Part shown: positions 46,817-55,935 of the stretch, in pieces
Position numbering within the stretch: position 1 is the first letter of the stretch
Layout of the letters: each line of letters starts with the position of its first letter
Assembly: GCF_016758175.1 (NCBI RefSeq)
Contig: NZ_QYAB01000001.1
Location: 1,385,162-1,449,161 of the forward strand
From: Leucobacter zeae
Lineage (GTDB): Bacteria > Actinomycetota > Actinomycetes > Actinomycetales > Microbacteriaceae
DNA: 64,000 nt
Direction of reading: 5' to 3'
Notes under the pieces: generated by a model
What the model saw: the letters and a program-made list of their open reading frames with translations, nothing else
Told to the model about the DNA's origin: nothing
Database searches by the model: none
Position numbers and translations under genes: made by a program

Positions 46817-47782
46817 ATGGCGGTGCGTTTTCTGCCGGGCCCCGAGGAGCGGGGCCCGGCACCGGCCGAGGATTGGAAGGACCTGGCCGAGGTCATCGAG
46901 CTCCGGGGAGCGCTGATGCAGCGCGCCTGGGGCGATGCGCGGCCGTCGGCGTGGGAACGCCGACCCATCGGCGAGGCGTGGGCGGAGATCGATCGCACCG
47001 AGCCAGAGTCGGCCGAGCCGGAGTCTGCCGAGCCGGAGTCTGCCGAGCCGGGGTCATCCGAGCCGCAGTCCGCCGTCCCCGAATCGACCGAGCCGGAACC
47101 CCCTGGTGCCCTGCAGCCGGGTTCCGGCCATGACGAGCATCCGCCGGTGTTCTCGACGATGCGCGGCGCGATCGATCCGCGCATCATCGATATCGCTGCG
47201 TCCCTCCCGGGTGCGGCGCCTGCGGCTGCCGGGGCGTTCGCGAGCGATGCGGATACGTCGGCGGTCGATCCGGACCTGGAGCAGGACGATGGCCCCCAAC
47301 GTACGAGCTACGAGGACGGCGTGCGCTTGCTCGGCCGTCGCGCCCGGTCGAGCGGCGAGCTGCGGGAGGAACTGCTGCGACTGGGGCACGATGCGGCGGA
47401 GGTCGACGCCGTCATCGACGAGTTCGAGCGCGGCCTCTACCTCGACGACGTCGGGCTCGCCCGCAGCGTCACTGAGAAACTGCGCGGCACGAAGCGTTCG
47501 AGCCGATCGCAGATCCGGATGAAGCTCATCGGCCGGAAGCTTCCGGACGCGGCGATCGAAACCGCCCTCGGGGAGCTCGACGCCGACGAGGAGTTCGAGC
47601 TCCTCCGCGAGGCGGCTGCTGACCGTGCGAGGAGGCTCTCGGGACTCGACCGGCAGACCGCCGAACGCCGTCTGCTCGGGTTCCTGGCGCGGCGCGGGTG
47701 GTCGGGCGAGCCGGCGATGCGCGCCGCGCGCGCGGCCCTCGACGGCGCCGCGCGTTCCGCGGGCGGAGTGCGCTTCCGGTAG
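46817..47782 (+). CDS. recX: RecX regulatory protein with long N-terminal extension
   Basis: 321 residues. The RecX three-helix repeats occupy only about 165-315 (YEDGVRLLGRRARSSGELRE, FERGLYLDDVGLARSVTEKL, IGRKLPDAAIETALGEL), enough for the usual 150-190 residue protein that inhibits RecA filaments. The first 160 residues are an extension with five 15-base repeats (about 62-86) encoding EPESA-like units, followed by Pro/Ala-rich sequence. Probably disordered. Immediately downstream of recA. Confidence 0.92.
   Translation: MAVRFLPGPEERGPAPAEDWKDLAEVIELRGALMQRAWGDARPSAWERRPIGEAWAEIDRTEPESAEPESAEPESAEPGSSEPQSAVPESTEPEPPGALQPGSGHDEHPPVFSTMRGAIDPRIIDIAASLPGAAPAAAGAFASDADTSAVDPDLEQDDGPQRTSYEDGVRLLGRRARSSGELREELLRLGHDAAEVDAVIDEFERGLYLDDVGLARSVTEKLRGTKRSSRSQIRMKLIGRKLPDAAIETALGELDADEEFELLREAAADRARRLSGLDRQTAERRLLGFLARRGWSGEPAMRAARAALDGAARSAGGVRFR
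47000..47074 (+). repeat. Five 15-base tandem repeats in recX
   Basis: Units of GAGCCGGAGTCTGCC and close variants at 47000, 47015, 47030, 47045 and 47060. Each encodes five residues such as EPESA. Confidence 0.9.
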
Positions 47783-47805
47783 CGGGAGCCCTCCCAACGC
47801 GTCGG

Positions 47806-47811
47806 TAGAAT
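47806..47811 (+). promoter_or_regulatory. -10 hexamer of miaB, leaderless spacing
   Basis: TAGAAT ends six bases before the ATG at 47818. Confidence 0.5.
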
Positions 47812-47817
47812 ATCCCC

Positions 47818-49368
47818 ATGAGCGTCGTCACCGCCGAACCCACCGAGATCGCCCTCTCGCCGGCCGCCATCAGGCCGGACGGCACTCCGCGCAGCTTCAC
47901 CGTGCGCACCCTCGGCTGCCAGATGAACGTGCACGACTCCGAGCGCCTCTCGGGCTCGCTCGAAGCGGCCGGATACGTGGCCGCAGCGGCCGCGGACGAC
48001 GCCGACGTGGTCGTCATCAACACGTGCGCGGTGCGCGAGAACGCGGCGAAGAAGCTCTACGGCAGCCTCGGCGCCCTCGCCGGTGTGAAGCGCCATCGCG
48101 AGGGGATGCAGATCGCGGTCGGCGGATGCCTGGCCCAGAAGGACCAGGGAGAGATCGTCGAGCAGGCCCCGTGGGTTGATGTCGTCTTCGGCACCCACAA
48201 CATGGGGTCGCTCCCCGCGCTCCTCGAACGCGCCCGCCACAACGACGAGGCGCAGGTCGAGATCCTCGAGGCGCTCGAGGTGTTCCCCTCGACGCTCCCG
48301 ACGAAGCGCGACTCCGCCTCCAGCGGGTGGGTGTCGATCTCCGTCGGATGCAACAACACCTGCACCTTCTGCATCGTCCCGTCGCTCCGGGGCAAGGAGA
48401 AGGACCGTCGTCCGGGGGACATCCTGGCCGAGGTCCGGGCCCTCGTCGACGACGGTGCGATCGAGGTCACGCTGCTCGGGCAGAACGTGAACACCTACGG
48501 CGTCGAGTTCGGCGACCGTGCGGCGTTCGGCAAGCTGCTGCGGGCCATGGGAGACATCGAGGGCCTCGAGCGCGTGCGCTTCACGAGCCCGCACCCGGCG
48601 GCGTTCACCGACGATGTCATCGCGGCGATGGCCGAGACGCCGAACGTGATGCCGCAGCTGCACATGCCGCTCCAGTCGGGCTCGGACGCGGTGCTGAAGG
48701 CGATGCGCCGGTCGTACCGCTCGCGGAGGTTCCTGGGGATCCTCGACGCCGTGCGCGAGCGCATCCCGAACGCGGCGATCACGACCGACATCATCGTGGG
48801 CTTCCCCGGTGAGACCGAGGCCGATTTCGCGGAGACGCTGCGGGTCGTCGAGGCCTCGCGCTTCGCGAGCGCCTTCACCTTCCAGTACTCGATCCGCCCG
48901 GGCACCCCCGCCGCGACGATGGCGGACCAGGTGCCCAAGGCCGTCGTCCAGGAGCGCTACGAGCGCCTGATGGCCCTGCAGGAGCGGCTGTCTCTCGAGG
49001 AGAACGAGGCCCAGATCGGCCGCACGGTCGAGGTGCTCGTCTCCGGGGGAGACGGTCGGAAGGACTCGGCGAGCCATCGGCTTTCGGGCCGCGCCGAGGA
49101 CAACCGGCTCGTCCACTTCTCGGTGCCGGAGGGGGCAGCGGCTCCGCGACCCGGCGACGTCGTGACCGTCGTGGTCACCTCGGCTGCACCGCACTTCCTG
49201 CGCGCGGATCCGGGCGCGGGCGACCTCTACGCCGTGCGCCGCACACGCGCGGGCGATGCGTGGGATCGGCGGCAGGCGGACAGCTGCGGCGTGTCCGCTC
49301 CCGCGGTGGCCGCGGGCCCGCGGCCGGTCAGCCTCGGACTGCCCGCCATTCGCCGCGGCGGCGCGTGA
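47818..49368 (+). CDS. miaB: tRNA-2-methylthio-N6-dimethylallyladenosine synthase
   Basis: Radical SAM methylthiotransferase acting on tRNA A37 after MiaA. 516 residues. N-terminal UPF0004 domain with three cluster cysteines ([11 protein letters not shown] about 34-44, NTCAVRENA about 69-77, GGCLAQK about 101-107). Radical SAM site CNNTCTFC (178-185). A C-terminal TRAM domain (about 395-465, [11 protein letters not shown]) binds RNA. About 45 extra residues extend past TRAM. miaA starts within its stop codon, joining both steps of the same modification. Confidence 0.96.
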   Translation: MSVVTAEPTEIALSPAAIRPDGTPRSFTVRTLGCQMNVHDSERLSGSLEAAGYVAAAAADDADVVVINTCAVRENAAKKLYGSLGALAGVKRHREGMQIAVGGCLAQKDQGEIVEQAPWVDVVFGTHNMGSLPALLERARHNDEAQVEILEALEVFPSTLPTKRDSASSGWVSISVGCNNTCTFCIVPSLRGKEKDRRPGDILAEVRALVDDGAIEVTLLGQNVNTYGVEFGDRAAFGKLLRAMGDIEGLERVRFTSPHPAAFTDDVIAAMAETPNVMPQLHMPLQSGSDAVLKAMRRSYRSRRFLGILDAVRERIPNAAITTDIIVGFPGETEADFAETLRVVEASRFASAFTFQYSIRPGTPAATMADQVPKAVVQERYERLMALQERLSLEENEAQIGRTVEVLVSGGDGRKDSASHRLSGRAEDNRLVHFSVPEGAAAPRPGDVVTVVVTSAAPHFLRADPGAGDLYAVRRTRAGDAWDRRQADSCGVSAPAVAAGPRPVSLGLPAIRRGGA

Positions 49369-50297
49369 CGGGCGCGATCGCCGGCGCTGAGCCCCGGCTC
49401 TGGGCCGTCGTCGGGGCCACGGGCACCGGCAAGTCCGCCCTCTCGCTCGACCTGGCCGAAGCGCTCGCCGGACGCGGCAGGCCGGCGGAGATCGTGAACG
49501 TCGATGCCATGCAGCTCTACCGGGGCATGGACATCGGCACCGCCAAGCTGCCGGCCTCCGAGCGGCGGGGGATTCCGCACCACCTCTTCGATGCGCTCGA
49601 ACCGAGTGAGGAGGCGACCGTCGCGTGGTACCAGCCCCGTGCCCGAGCCGCCATCGCGGAGATCCATTCCGGCGGCAGCGACGCCATCCTAGTGGGCGGG
49701 TCCGGGCTCTACGCCTCGAGCGTGCTGTTCGACTTCCGTTTCCCGCCGCGCGACGACGCGCTGCGGGGGCGGCTCGAGTCCGAGCTCGCCGCACGCGGCG
49801 TCGACCCGCTGCTCGAACGGTTGCGCGGCATCGCCCCGGACGTCGCAGCGGCGGTCGACGCCCGCAATCCGCGTCGGGTGGTCCGCGCGCTCGAAGTGGC
49901 GCTGCTCGGCGGCGACGCGCAGGTGGTGCTCCCCGAGGAACCCCGTCCCTGGTTGCCCGGCACGGGGCGGACGCGGATCATCGGGGTCGCGTGCGATCGC
50001 GCGACGCTCGTCGAGCGGCTCGACCGCCGTGTGGAGGCGATGTGGGCAGACGGGATCGTGGACGAGGTGCGCCGGCTGATCCCGCACGGCATCGCGACCG
50101 GACCGACGGCGAGCCGCGCGATCGGCTACGCTCAGGCGCTCGCGCAGCTCGAGGGACGCATGAGCGCGGACGAGGCGATCGCCGAGACCCAGTCGCTCAC
50201 CCGGCGCTACGCCCGGAAGCAGGTCAGCTGGTTCAAACGCTATCCGGGCATCGCGTGGGTCGACGGCCCCGATCTCGCCGCGATCGTGCTCGGCTGA
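49365..50297 (+). CDS. miaA: tRNA dimethylallyltransferase
   Basis: Adds the dimethylallyl group to A37 of tRNAs reading UNN codons, making the substrate of MiaB. 310 residues. P-loop [10 protein letters not shown] (about 17-26), substrate motifs [19 protein letters not shown] (about 45-63) and [11 protein letters not shown] (about 112-122). Further on, [11 protein letters not shown] and [13 protein letters not shown] match the family C-terminal half. GTG start overlaps the miaB stop (GTGA). Confidence 0.96.
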   Translation: MTGAIAGAEPRLWAVVGATGTGKSALSLDLAEALAGRGRPAEIVNVDAMQLYRGMDIGTAKLPASERRGIPHHLFDALEPSEEATVAWYQPRARAAIAEIHSGGSDAILVGGSGLYASSVLFDFRFPPRDDALRGRLESELAARGVDPLLERLRGIAPDVAAAVDARNPRRVVRALEVALLGGDAQVVLPEEPRPWLPGTGRTRIIGVACDRATLVERLDRRVEAMWADGIVDEVRRLIPHGIATGPTASRAIGYAQALAQLEGRMSADEAIAETQSLTRRYARKQVSWFKRYPGIAWVDGPDLAAIVLG

Positions 50298-50316
50298 GCC
50301 GTCCCGGCGTTCGTGC

Positions 50317-50856
50317 CTACTCCGCGGCCACGCCGTGCAGCCGCGCGTGCAGTGCGCGGACCTCGTCCGCGAACTCGGGGGAGGGCCCGGCGACCGGGAC
50401 GCCGGGCGCGACCGCGGTGATGGGGAGCGGGGCCACCGGCCCGGGGGCGATGCCCCAGCCCGCGCACCACTCGGAGAGCTGCGCGGTGCTCGTCGCGTAG
50501 ACGATGCGCCCGAGCCCGACCCAGGCGTGCGCCGCGGAGCACATCGCGCAGTGCTCGCCGGAGGTGTAGACCGTGCTCGCCGCACGCTCCGCAGGGGTGA
50601 GGTGCTCCGCCGCCCACCGGGCGATCTCGAACTCCGGATGCCGGGTCGCATCGCCGTCCCGCACGCGGTTGCGGTCCTCGAAGCGCACCGCGCCGGTCGG
50701 GTCGACGAGCAGGGAGCCGAACGGTTCGTCGCCGTCCTCCAGCGCCTCGCGTGCCAGGTCGACGCAGCGCCGCAGGTGCCGCAGGTCGTCCGGCGACAGG
50801 TCGGCTGGCGGAACTTCGGCGGGCGAGAGCGCGCGATCGGAAATGCTGGCGTCCAT
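50317..50856 (-). CDS. Nucleoside deaminase (CMP/dCMP deaminase fold)
   Basis: 179 residues, zinc-dependent deaminase of the guanine/cytosine/tRNA-adenosine deaminase group. Zinc histidine and proton-shuttling glutamate appear as HPEFE (about 71-75); the zinc cysteines appear as EHCAMC (about 100-105), where PCxMC is usual. This is not a canonical TadA by length or motifs. A second guanine-deaminase type, or a related base deaminase, is plausible given guaD elsewhere in the window. ATG 50856 is chosen because TACCGT lies six bases upstream. Confidence 0.82.
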   Translation of the reverse strand: MDASISDRALSPAEVPPADLSPDDLRHLRRCVDLAREALEDGDEPFGSLLVDPTGAVRFEDRNRVRDGDATRHPEFEIARWAAEHLTPAERAASTVYTSGEHCAMCSAAHAWVGLGRIVYATSTAQLSEWCAGWGIAPGPVAPLPITAVAPGVPVAGPSPEFADEVRALHARLHGVAAE

Positions 50857-50862
50857 GCCCAC

Positions 50863-50868
50863 ACGGTA
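50863..50868 (-). promoter_or_regulatory. -10 hexamer, leaderless spacing
   Basis: TACCGT on the minus strand, six bases from the ATG at 50856. Confidence 0.45.
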
Positions 50869-50884
50869 GCAGTCGCGCCGCCGC

Positions 50885-50890
50885 TAGACT
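50885..50890 (+). promoter_or_regulatory. Putative -10 of the acetyltransferase gene
   Basis: TAGACT, giving a leader of about 28 bases with GAGAGGAG before the ATG at 50925. Confidence 0.45.
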
Positions 50891-50924
50891 CGTGCGATCG
50901 GGCACGGCGAGAGGAGCGGGCGGC

Positions 50925-51353
50925 ATGGGACTCGAGATCAGGGCGTTCGCGCACGGGGACACCGACGCGGTCGTCGCGCTCTGGGAGACCTGCGGGCTCA
51001 CGCGCCCCTGGAACGATCCGCGCCGCGACATCGAGCGCAAGCTCCGCGTGCAGCCGGAGCTGTTCCTCGTCGCGGTCGACCCGGGCACGGCGGCGGTGAT
51101 CGGGTCGGTGATGGGCGGCTACGACGGGCACCGCGGCTGGATCTACTTCCTCGCGAGCGCACCGGACCGGCGCGGGGAGGGGATCGCCCGGGCGCTCCTC
51201 GCCGCGGTCGAGGCCGGCCTCCTCGAGCTGGGATGCCCCAAGGCCCAGCTCATGGTCCGCTCCGAGAACTCCGGGGTCGTCGACTTCTACGACCGTCTCG
51301 GATACGCGGGCTCCGACGTCCTCGTGCGGGGGAAGCGCTTGATCGAGGACTGA
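50925..51353 (+). CDS. GNAT family acetyltransferase (YpeA-like)
   Basis: 142 residues. GNAT fold with N-terminal IRAFAHGDTDAVVALWETCG (about 5-24), the WNDPRRDIERKL segment typical of YpeA-type proteins (about 29-40) and the acetyl-CoA loop APDRRGEGIARALL (about 78-91). Ends VDFYDRLGYAGSDV (about 118-131). Substrate unknown. ATG 50925 follows GAGAGGAGCG. It converges with the sensor kinase gene; only nine bases separate the two stop codons. Confidence 0.9.
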   Translation: MGLEIRAFAHGDTDAVVALWETCGLTRPWNDPRRDIERKLRVQPELFLVAVDPGTAAVIGSVMGGYDGHRGWIYFLASAPDRRGEGIARALLAAVEAGLLELGCPKAQLMVRSENSGVVDFYDRLGYAGSDVLVRGKRLIED

Positions 51354-51362
51354 GCGCGCCGA

Positions 51363-52889
51363 CTACGCGGCGTCGCCATCCCCGTCCCCAGCCTGCGGAT
51401 CCCCGGCGACCGGGAGACGCACCGCGAACACCGTGCGTCCGGGAGCGCTCTCGACCGTGATCTCCCCGTCGTGCGCGTGCACGATCGCCTGCGCGATCGA
51501 GAGCCCGAGGCCCGTGCTGCCCGCATCCCGGTTGCGCGACTGGTCGGCCCGGGCGAATCGCTCGAACAGCCGGTCGCGCAGCGCGGGGTCGACCCCTGGC
51601 CCGTCATCGCGCACCCGCAGCACGGCGTCGGCCCCGTCGCGCACCAGCGATACGGTCACCGTCGTCCCGGGCGGCGTGTGCGTCCGGGCGTTGCGCAGCA
51701 GGTTCGCCACGACCTGCCTGATCCGGTTCTCGTCTCCCGGGACGCTGATGAGCGCGTCGGACGCTTCGATCCGCCAGGTCCGGGCCGGGTCGGCCGCGTG
51801 CGCGTCGCTGACCGCGTCGACGGCGATCATCGTGAGCTCGACCGTGCCGGTTCCGAGACGCTGGCCGGCATCGAGCCGCGCGAGCAGCAGCAGGTCGTCC
51901 ACGAGCCCGGCCATGCGCTCGGACTCGGATTCGATGCGATCGAACGATCGTTCCTGGACCTCGGTCATCGTCCCGCCCTCGCGCAGCGAGAGCTGGGCGT
52001 ATCCGCGGATGGTCGCGAGCGGGGTCCGGAGCTCGTGGCTCGCGTCCGCGATGAATCGCCGCAGGCGCTCCTCGCTCTCCTGTCGCGCCGCGATCGACCG
52101 TTCCACATGGCCGAGCAGCCGGTTGAGCGACGCCCCGACCCGACCGACCTCGGTGCCGGGGTCGGTATCCCCGTCCGCGACGCGATCCGGGATCTCGACC
52201 TCGCCCTCGTTCAGCGGGATCTCCGAGACGCGGCCGGCCACCGCCGCGACGCGGTCGAGGGGGCGCAGTGAGCGCCGGACGAGCAGGAACCCGCCGATGA
52301 CGGCCGCGGACAGGATCACGGCACCCGTCGCCGTGATGATCACGACGGACGCGGTCGTGATCGCCGTCACGTCCTGCGTGGAGAGCCCCGCGATGACCGT
52401 CGTGGAACCGCTCGTCTCGACCGCGACCCTGAACGTGCCCAGATCGCCTCCCAGCGCCACGGTCACCGGTCGGCGCTCCCGGGGCGCGGCCGACAGGATC
52501 TCGTCGACCTGCTCCGAGGTGAGCCGGACCTCGGTGCCGTCGGGCCGGGCATAGCTCGATCCGAGGATCGCCCCGTCCGCCGCGACGAACGCCTGCAGGC
52601 TGCCGACGCGTGGCGCCGGCCCCTCGGACGCCGAGCCGCGGACCGGGCCGCGGTCGCCGGGGGACTCGGGGTCGCGACCCACTCCCGGCCCGCTCGCGAA
52701 CGCGAGTCCCTCGAGCACCTGCCCGTCGAGCCGGTCGAACGCGAAGGAGCGCAGCGCGAGCACCGTCGTGGCGCCCGTGACGATGAGCGCCGTCGCGACG
52801 AGCGCGCTCGACCCCACGACGAGCTTCCTCCTGAGTGTCCAGTCGCGGCGCGCCGATCGCCTCGGCGCCGGTGTCTCCGGCGACGTCAC
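51363..52889 (-). CDS. Two-component sensor histidine kinase
   Basis: 508 residues. Helix 1 at about 21-43 (VVGSSALVATALIVTGATTVLA), an extracytoplasmic sensor region of about 130 residues, helix 2 at about 170-195, then HAMP (about 195-265). The phosphoacceptor motif is FIADASHELRTPLATIRGY with His about 285. The ATPase domain has the N box LLRNARTHTPPG and G boxes DDGPGVDP and STGLGLSIAQAI. GTG start overlaps the stop of the response regulator gene. It presumably controls the divergent operon at 53753 or itself; the signal is unknown. Confidence 0.94.
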   Translation of the reverse strand: MTSPETPAPRRSARRDWTLRRKLVVGSSALVATALIVTGATTVLALRSFAFDRLDGQVLEGLAFASGPGVGRDPESPGDRGPVRGSASEGPAPRVGSLQAFVAADGAILGSSYARPDGTEVRLTSEQVDEILSAAPRERRPVTVALGGDLGTFRVAVETSGSTTVIAGLSTQDVTAITTASVVIITATGAVILSAAVIGGFLLVRRSLRPLDRVAAVAGRVSEIPLNEGEVEIPDRVADGDTDPGTEVGRVGASLNRLLGHVERSIAARQESEERLRRFIADASHELRTPLATIRGYAQLSLREGGTMTEVQERSFDRIESESERMAGLVDDLLLLARLDAGQRLGTGTVELTMIAVDAVSDAHAADPARTWRIEASDALISVPGDENRIRQVVANLLRNARTHTPPGTTVTVSLVRDGADAVLRVRDDGPGVDPALRDRLFERFARADQSRNRDAGSTGLGLSIAQAIVHAHDGEITVESAPGRTVFAVRLPVAGDPQAGDGDGDAA

Positions 52890-53620
52890 GGGAGCTCCTT
52901 GATCGTGTAGCCGACCCCGCGGACCGTGTGGATCAGGGGCCCTCCGAGCGGATCGAGCTTCTTGCGCAGGTACGAGATGTAGATCTCGACCACGCTCGAG
53001 GTGCCGCCGAAATCGAAGTTCCAGACGTGCTCGAGGATCTGGGTCCTGCTGAGGACTCGGCGCTCGTTCTGCATGAGGTAGCGGAGCAGGTCGAACTCCT
53101 TCGCGGTGAGGCGGACGGGGGTGCCCGCGCGTTCGACGTCGTAGGTCTCCTCGTCGAGCGTGAGGTCCCCGACTCGCAGCCGCGGATCCGATTCCGCGAG
53201 CGCGGCGACGTGCCTGCGCGCCATCCCGCGCAGTCGCGCGATGACCTCCTCGAGGTTGAAGGGCTTGGTCACGTAGTCGTCCCCGCCCGCGGAGATCCCC
53301 GCGATCCGATCCTCGACCGCGTCCTTGGCGGTGAGGAACAGCACGGGGACATCGTTGCCCCCGTCGCGCACCCGCTTGAGGAGCTCCATCCCGTCGAGCC
53401 CAGGCATCATGATGTCGAGGACCAGCAGGTCCGGTTCGAACTCGCGGATCACCTGCAGGGCGGTCTGCCCGTTCGTGACCGCGCGCGCATCCCAGCCCTC
53501 GTGCTGCAGCGCCATCCGCAGCAGTTCGCCGAGGTTCACCTCGTCGTCCACGACGAGCGCGCGGATGGGCGTCCCGTCGGGTCGGGACAGCTGCGATGCG
53601 CGGGGGAGGGCTGCGTTCAT
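52886..53620 (-). CDS. OmpR-family response regulator
   Basis: 244 residues. Receiver domain with acidic pocket VVDDE (about 23-27), phosphoacceptor Asp about 69 in VLDIMMPG, threonine in FLTAKD and lysine in VTKPFN. A C-terminal winged helix (about 150-242) ends in HTVRGVGYTIK. Located directly before its cognate kinase and divergent from the NAGPA-GT2-VTC operon. A 133-base divergent region separates them. The N-terminal 15 residues before the receiver are slightly longer than usual. Confidence 0.95.
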   Translation of the reverse strand: MNAALPRASQLSRPDGTPIRALVVDDEVNLGELLRMALQHEGWDARAVTNGQTALQVIREFEPDLLVLDIMMPGLDGMELLKRVRDGGNDVPVLFLTAKDAVEDRIAGISAGGDDYVTKPFNLEEVIARLRGMARRHVAALAESDPRLRVGDLTLDEETYDVERAGTPVRLTAKEFDLLRYLMQNERRVLSRTQILEHVWNFDFGGTSSVVEIYISYLRKKLDPLGGPLIHTVRGVGYTIKELP

Positions 53621-53752
53621 GCCTCCAGTCTCGCCGAATGCGCCCGTCCCGTCCGCTCAGCCGGGCGGACTCCAAGCGAAACCCGCGAATTCTTATGCTC
53701 CTCTTAGCTTCGGCTTCGCGGGGACTTATCCGGCGTGCGTATTCCTGGATGC
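53621..53752 (+). promoter_or_regulatory. Divergent control region with TTATGCTCC-TCTTAGCTT repeat and -10
   Basis: TATTCC at 53740-53745 ends seven bases before the ATG at 53753. The stretch TTCTTATGCTCCTCTTAGC near 53690-53708 contains imperfect direct repeats with roughly 10-base spacing, the usual form of OmpR-type regulator sites. It is less GC-rich than its flanks. Confidence 0.35.
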
Positions 53753-54817
53753 ATGGACATCGACATGACCCCAGCACCCGACGATCGGCGCGACCCCGTC
53801 GACCCGCAGCCCGCGCAGCAGGAAGCCGGGCCGGGCTCCCGGAAGGCCGATCGCGTCCGCGTCCGCCGACGCGGGATCATCCTCGCCGCATCCCTCGCGG
53901 TACTGCTCGGTACGACCGGAACCGCGGCGTGGGCCGCCGACCGCTACCTGGCGCCCCACGTCGAGGTGGCGGACGTCTCGGAGTACGAGGCGCAGCAGTC
54001 CGCGAGCGGGGCGGACGCGGACACCGGGTCGTCCGATGCCGCCGCGACGACGGAGGAGCCGCTCTCCGCAGACGGTTCCGCCCGCGGCGACACCGCGATC
54101 ACGGTCGAGCAGCGCACCGTAGGATCCGGCGACGACACCGTCGCCTACACCGTCGCCGACGTCGTGCTCGGAGACGCCACGGATCTCCGGTCCGCGTTCG
54201 CGAACGATCAGTTCGGCACGAACATCGTCGAGCAGACCAGCGAGATCGCCGCGGAGAACGGCGCCGTGTTCGCGGTCAACGGCGACTACTACGGCTTCCG
54301 CGACACCGGCATCGTCATTCGCAACGGCGTCGCCTACCGCGACGAGGGCGCGCGCGAAGGGCTCGCCTTCCGGCGGGACGGCAGCGTCGAGCTCTACGAC
54401 GAGACGGAGACGAGCGCCGATGCGCTGGTCGCCGACGGGGTCTGGAACACGCTGAGCTTCGGGCCGGGTCTCGTCGAGGGCGGCGAGATCGTCGCCGGGA
54501 TCGAGGACGCGGAGGTCGACACGAACTTCGGCAACCACTCGATCCAGGGCGAGCAGCCCCGGACCGCGGTCGGAGTGATCGACGAGAACCACCTGGTGTT
54601 CGTGGTGGTCGACGGGCGCGACCCCGGCTACAGCCGCGGGGTTACGATGACCGAGCTCGCGGAGATCATGCGCGACCTCGGCGCCGACACCGCGTACAAC
54701 CTCGACGGCGGCGGCTCCTCCACCATGTACTACGACGGAGCGGTGGTCAACCGGCCCTCGAACGGCGGCGAGCGCGGCACGAGCGACATCCTCTACATCG
54801 CGGGAGGCGCATCGTGA
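53753..54817 (+). CDS. Phosphodiester glycosidase (NAGPA/DUF2233) domain protein, membrane anchored
   Basis: 354 residues. A cytoplasmic N-terminus (1-37) is followed by one transmembrane/signal anchor (about 38-58, IILAASLAVLLGTTGTAAWA), an acidic Ser/Ala linker, then a NAGPA-type domain (about 115-352). Family motifs: VNGDYYGFRDTG (about 176-187), DTNFGNHSIQGEQPRTAVG and NLDGGGSSTMYYDG (about 315-328). The mammalian relative uncovers mannose-6-phosphate by removing GlcNAc from a phosphodiester; bacterial members act on sugar-phosphate envelope polymers. First gene of an envelope operon. ATG 53753 chosen by -10 distance; ATG 53765 is possible. Confidence 0.88.
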   Translation: MDIDMTPAPDDRRDPVDPQPAQQEAGPGSRKADRVRVRRRGIILAASLAVLLGTTGTAAWAADRYLAPHVEVADVSEYEAQQSASGADADTGSSDAAATTEEPLSADGSARGDTAITVEQRTVGSGDDTVAYTVADVVLGDATDLRSAFANDQFGTNIVEQTSEIAAENGAVFAVNGDYYGFRDTGIVIRNGVAYRDEGAREGLAFRRDGSVELYDETETSADALVADGVWNTLSFGPGLVEGGEIVAGIEDAEVDTNFGNHSIQGEQPRTAVGVIDENHLVFVVVDGRDPGYSRGVTMTELAEIMRDLGADTAYNLDGGGSSTMYYDGAVVNRPSNGGERGTSDILYIAGGAS

Positions 54818-55935
54818 TCATCCTGATCCCGGCATTCGAGCCGTCGGCGCGGCTGCCAGAACTCGTCGCCGAACTGCGGGCGGCCGATGGGGCGCTCCGG
54901 GTCGTCGTCGTCGACGACGGCTCCGGCGCACGATTCGCGAGCCGGTTCGCGGAGACCGCCGCCGCGGGCGCCGAAGTGCTGCGCCATCCCGTGAACCGCG
55001 GGAAGGGCGCCGCGCTGAAGACCGGGTTCCGCCACGTGGTCGGTCGGCACCCGGACGAGACCGTCGTCACCGCGGACGCCGACGGCCAGCACCTGGTCGA
55101 CGACATCCTGCGGGTGGGCGACGCATCTCGCCGGAGGTCCGCGACGGGCGACACGCGCACGATGGTGCTCGGCTGCCGCGCGTTCGACGGTGCGGTGCCG
55201 TGGCGGAGCCGTCTCGGCAACGACGGCTCGCGCGTCCTGTTCCGGATCGCCTCGGGCTGGTCGCTCTCGGATACGCAGACGGGCCTCCGGGCGATGCCGT
55301 GCGGCATGCTCGACTGGCTGCTCGAGGTGCCGGGCGAGCGCTTCGAGTACGAGCAGCGCGCGCTGCTGCGACTGCGGGGCGCGGGGTTCCGGGCGCACGA
55401 GGTGCCCATCCGCACGATCTACCTGGAGGAGAACGCCGCGAGCCACTTCCGCCCGCTGGCCGACTCCGTCCGGGTGCTGCTGCCCGTGCTGGCGTTCGCC
55501 GCGTCGTCGCTGGTCGCCGCCGTCGTCGACGCCGTCGCCCTGCTCGTCGGCACGGCGCTGACCGGAGCGCTGATCCCGTCGATCATCGCCGCGCGCGTGC
55601 TCAGCGCCGGAGTCAACTTCTGGATGAACCGGCGATTCGTGTTCCTGCGTCGGGGCCCGGCCGGTCTGCTGCGCGAAGCGGGCTCGTACGCCCTTCTCGC
55701 CGCGCTGCTGCTCGTATCGAACATCGTCTGGCTGTCGTTCCTCACGGAGCGGCTCGGCTGGCCGCTCTGGATCGCGAAGCTCGCCACCGAGCTCGTGCTC
55801 TGGTGCACGAGCTTCGGGGTGCAGCGGTCCGCGGTGTTCGGTCGACCCGACGCAGGGCCCGCACCCGTTCCCGCCTCGCCGCCTCGACCCGCTTCCGTCC
55901 CCGTCCCGTCCAGCGCCCTCAGGAGCCAGCCATGA
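54814..55935 (+). CDS. Glycosyltransferase family 2 fused to GtrA-like membrane domain
   Basis: 373 residues. N-terminal GT-A domain (about 1-215) with VVVVDDGSG, HPVNRGKGAALKTGF and the metal motif TADADGQH (about 89-96). Likely makes a polyprenyl-phosphate sugar, as in DPM1-like enzymes. The C-terminal GtrA domain (about 220-345) has four hydrophobic helices and the motif NFWMNRRFVFLR (about 268-279) typical of the family. Fusion of synthase and flippase suggests a supply of lipid-linked sugar outside the cell. GTG overlaps the upstream stop. Confidence 0.92.
   Translation: MIILIPAFEPSARLPELVAELRAADGALRVVVVDDGSGARFASRFAETAAAGAEVLRHPVNRGKGAALKTGFRHVVGRHPDETVVTADADGQHLVDDILRVGDASRRRSATGDTRTMVLGCRAFDGAVPWRSRLGNDGSRVLFRIASGWSLSDTQTGLRAMPCGMLDWLLEVPGERFEYEQRALLRLRGAGFRAHEVPIRTIYLEENAASHFRPLADSVRVLLPVLAFAASSLVAAVVDAVALLVGTALTGALIPSIIAARVLSAGVNFWMNRRFVFLRRGPAGLLREAGSYALLAALLLVSNIVWLSFLTERLGWPLWIAKLATELVLWCTSFGVQRSAVFGRPDAGPAPVPASPPRPASVPVPSSALRSQP

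Noticed and set aside
51940-51955. LexA-like sequence TCGAACGATCGTTCCT
   Set aside because: It matches 10 of 12 consensus positions but lies in the middle of the sensor kinase coding region, far from any start, and is explained by codon content.
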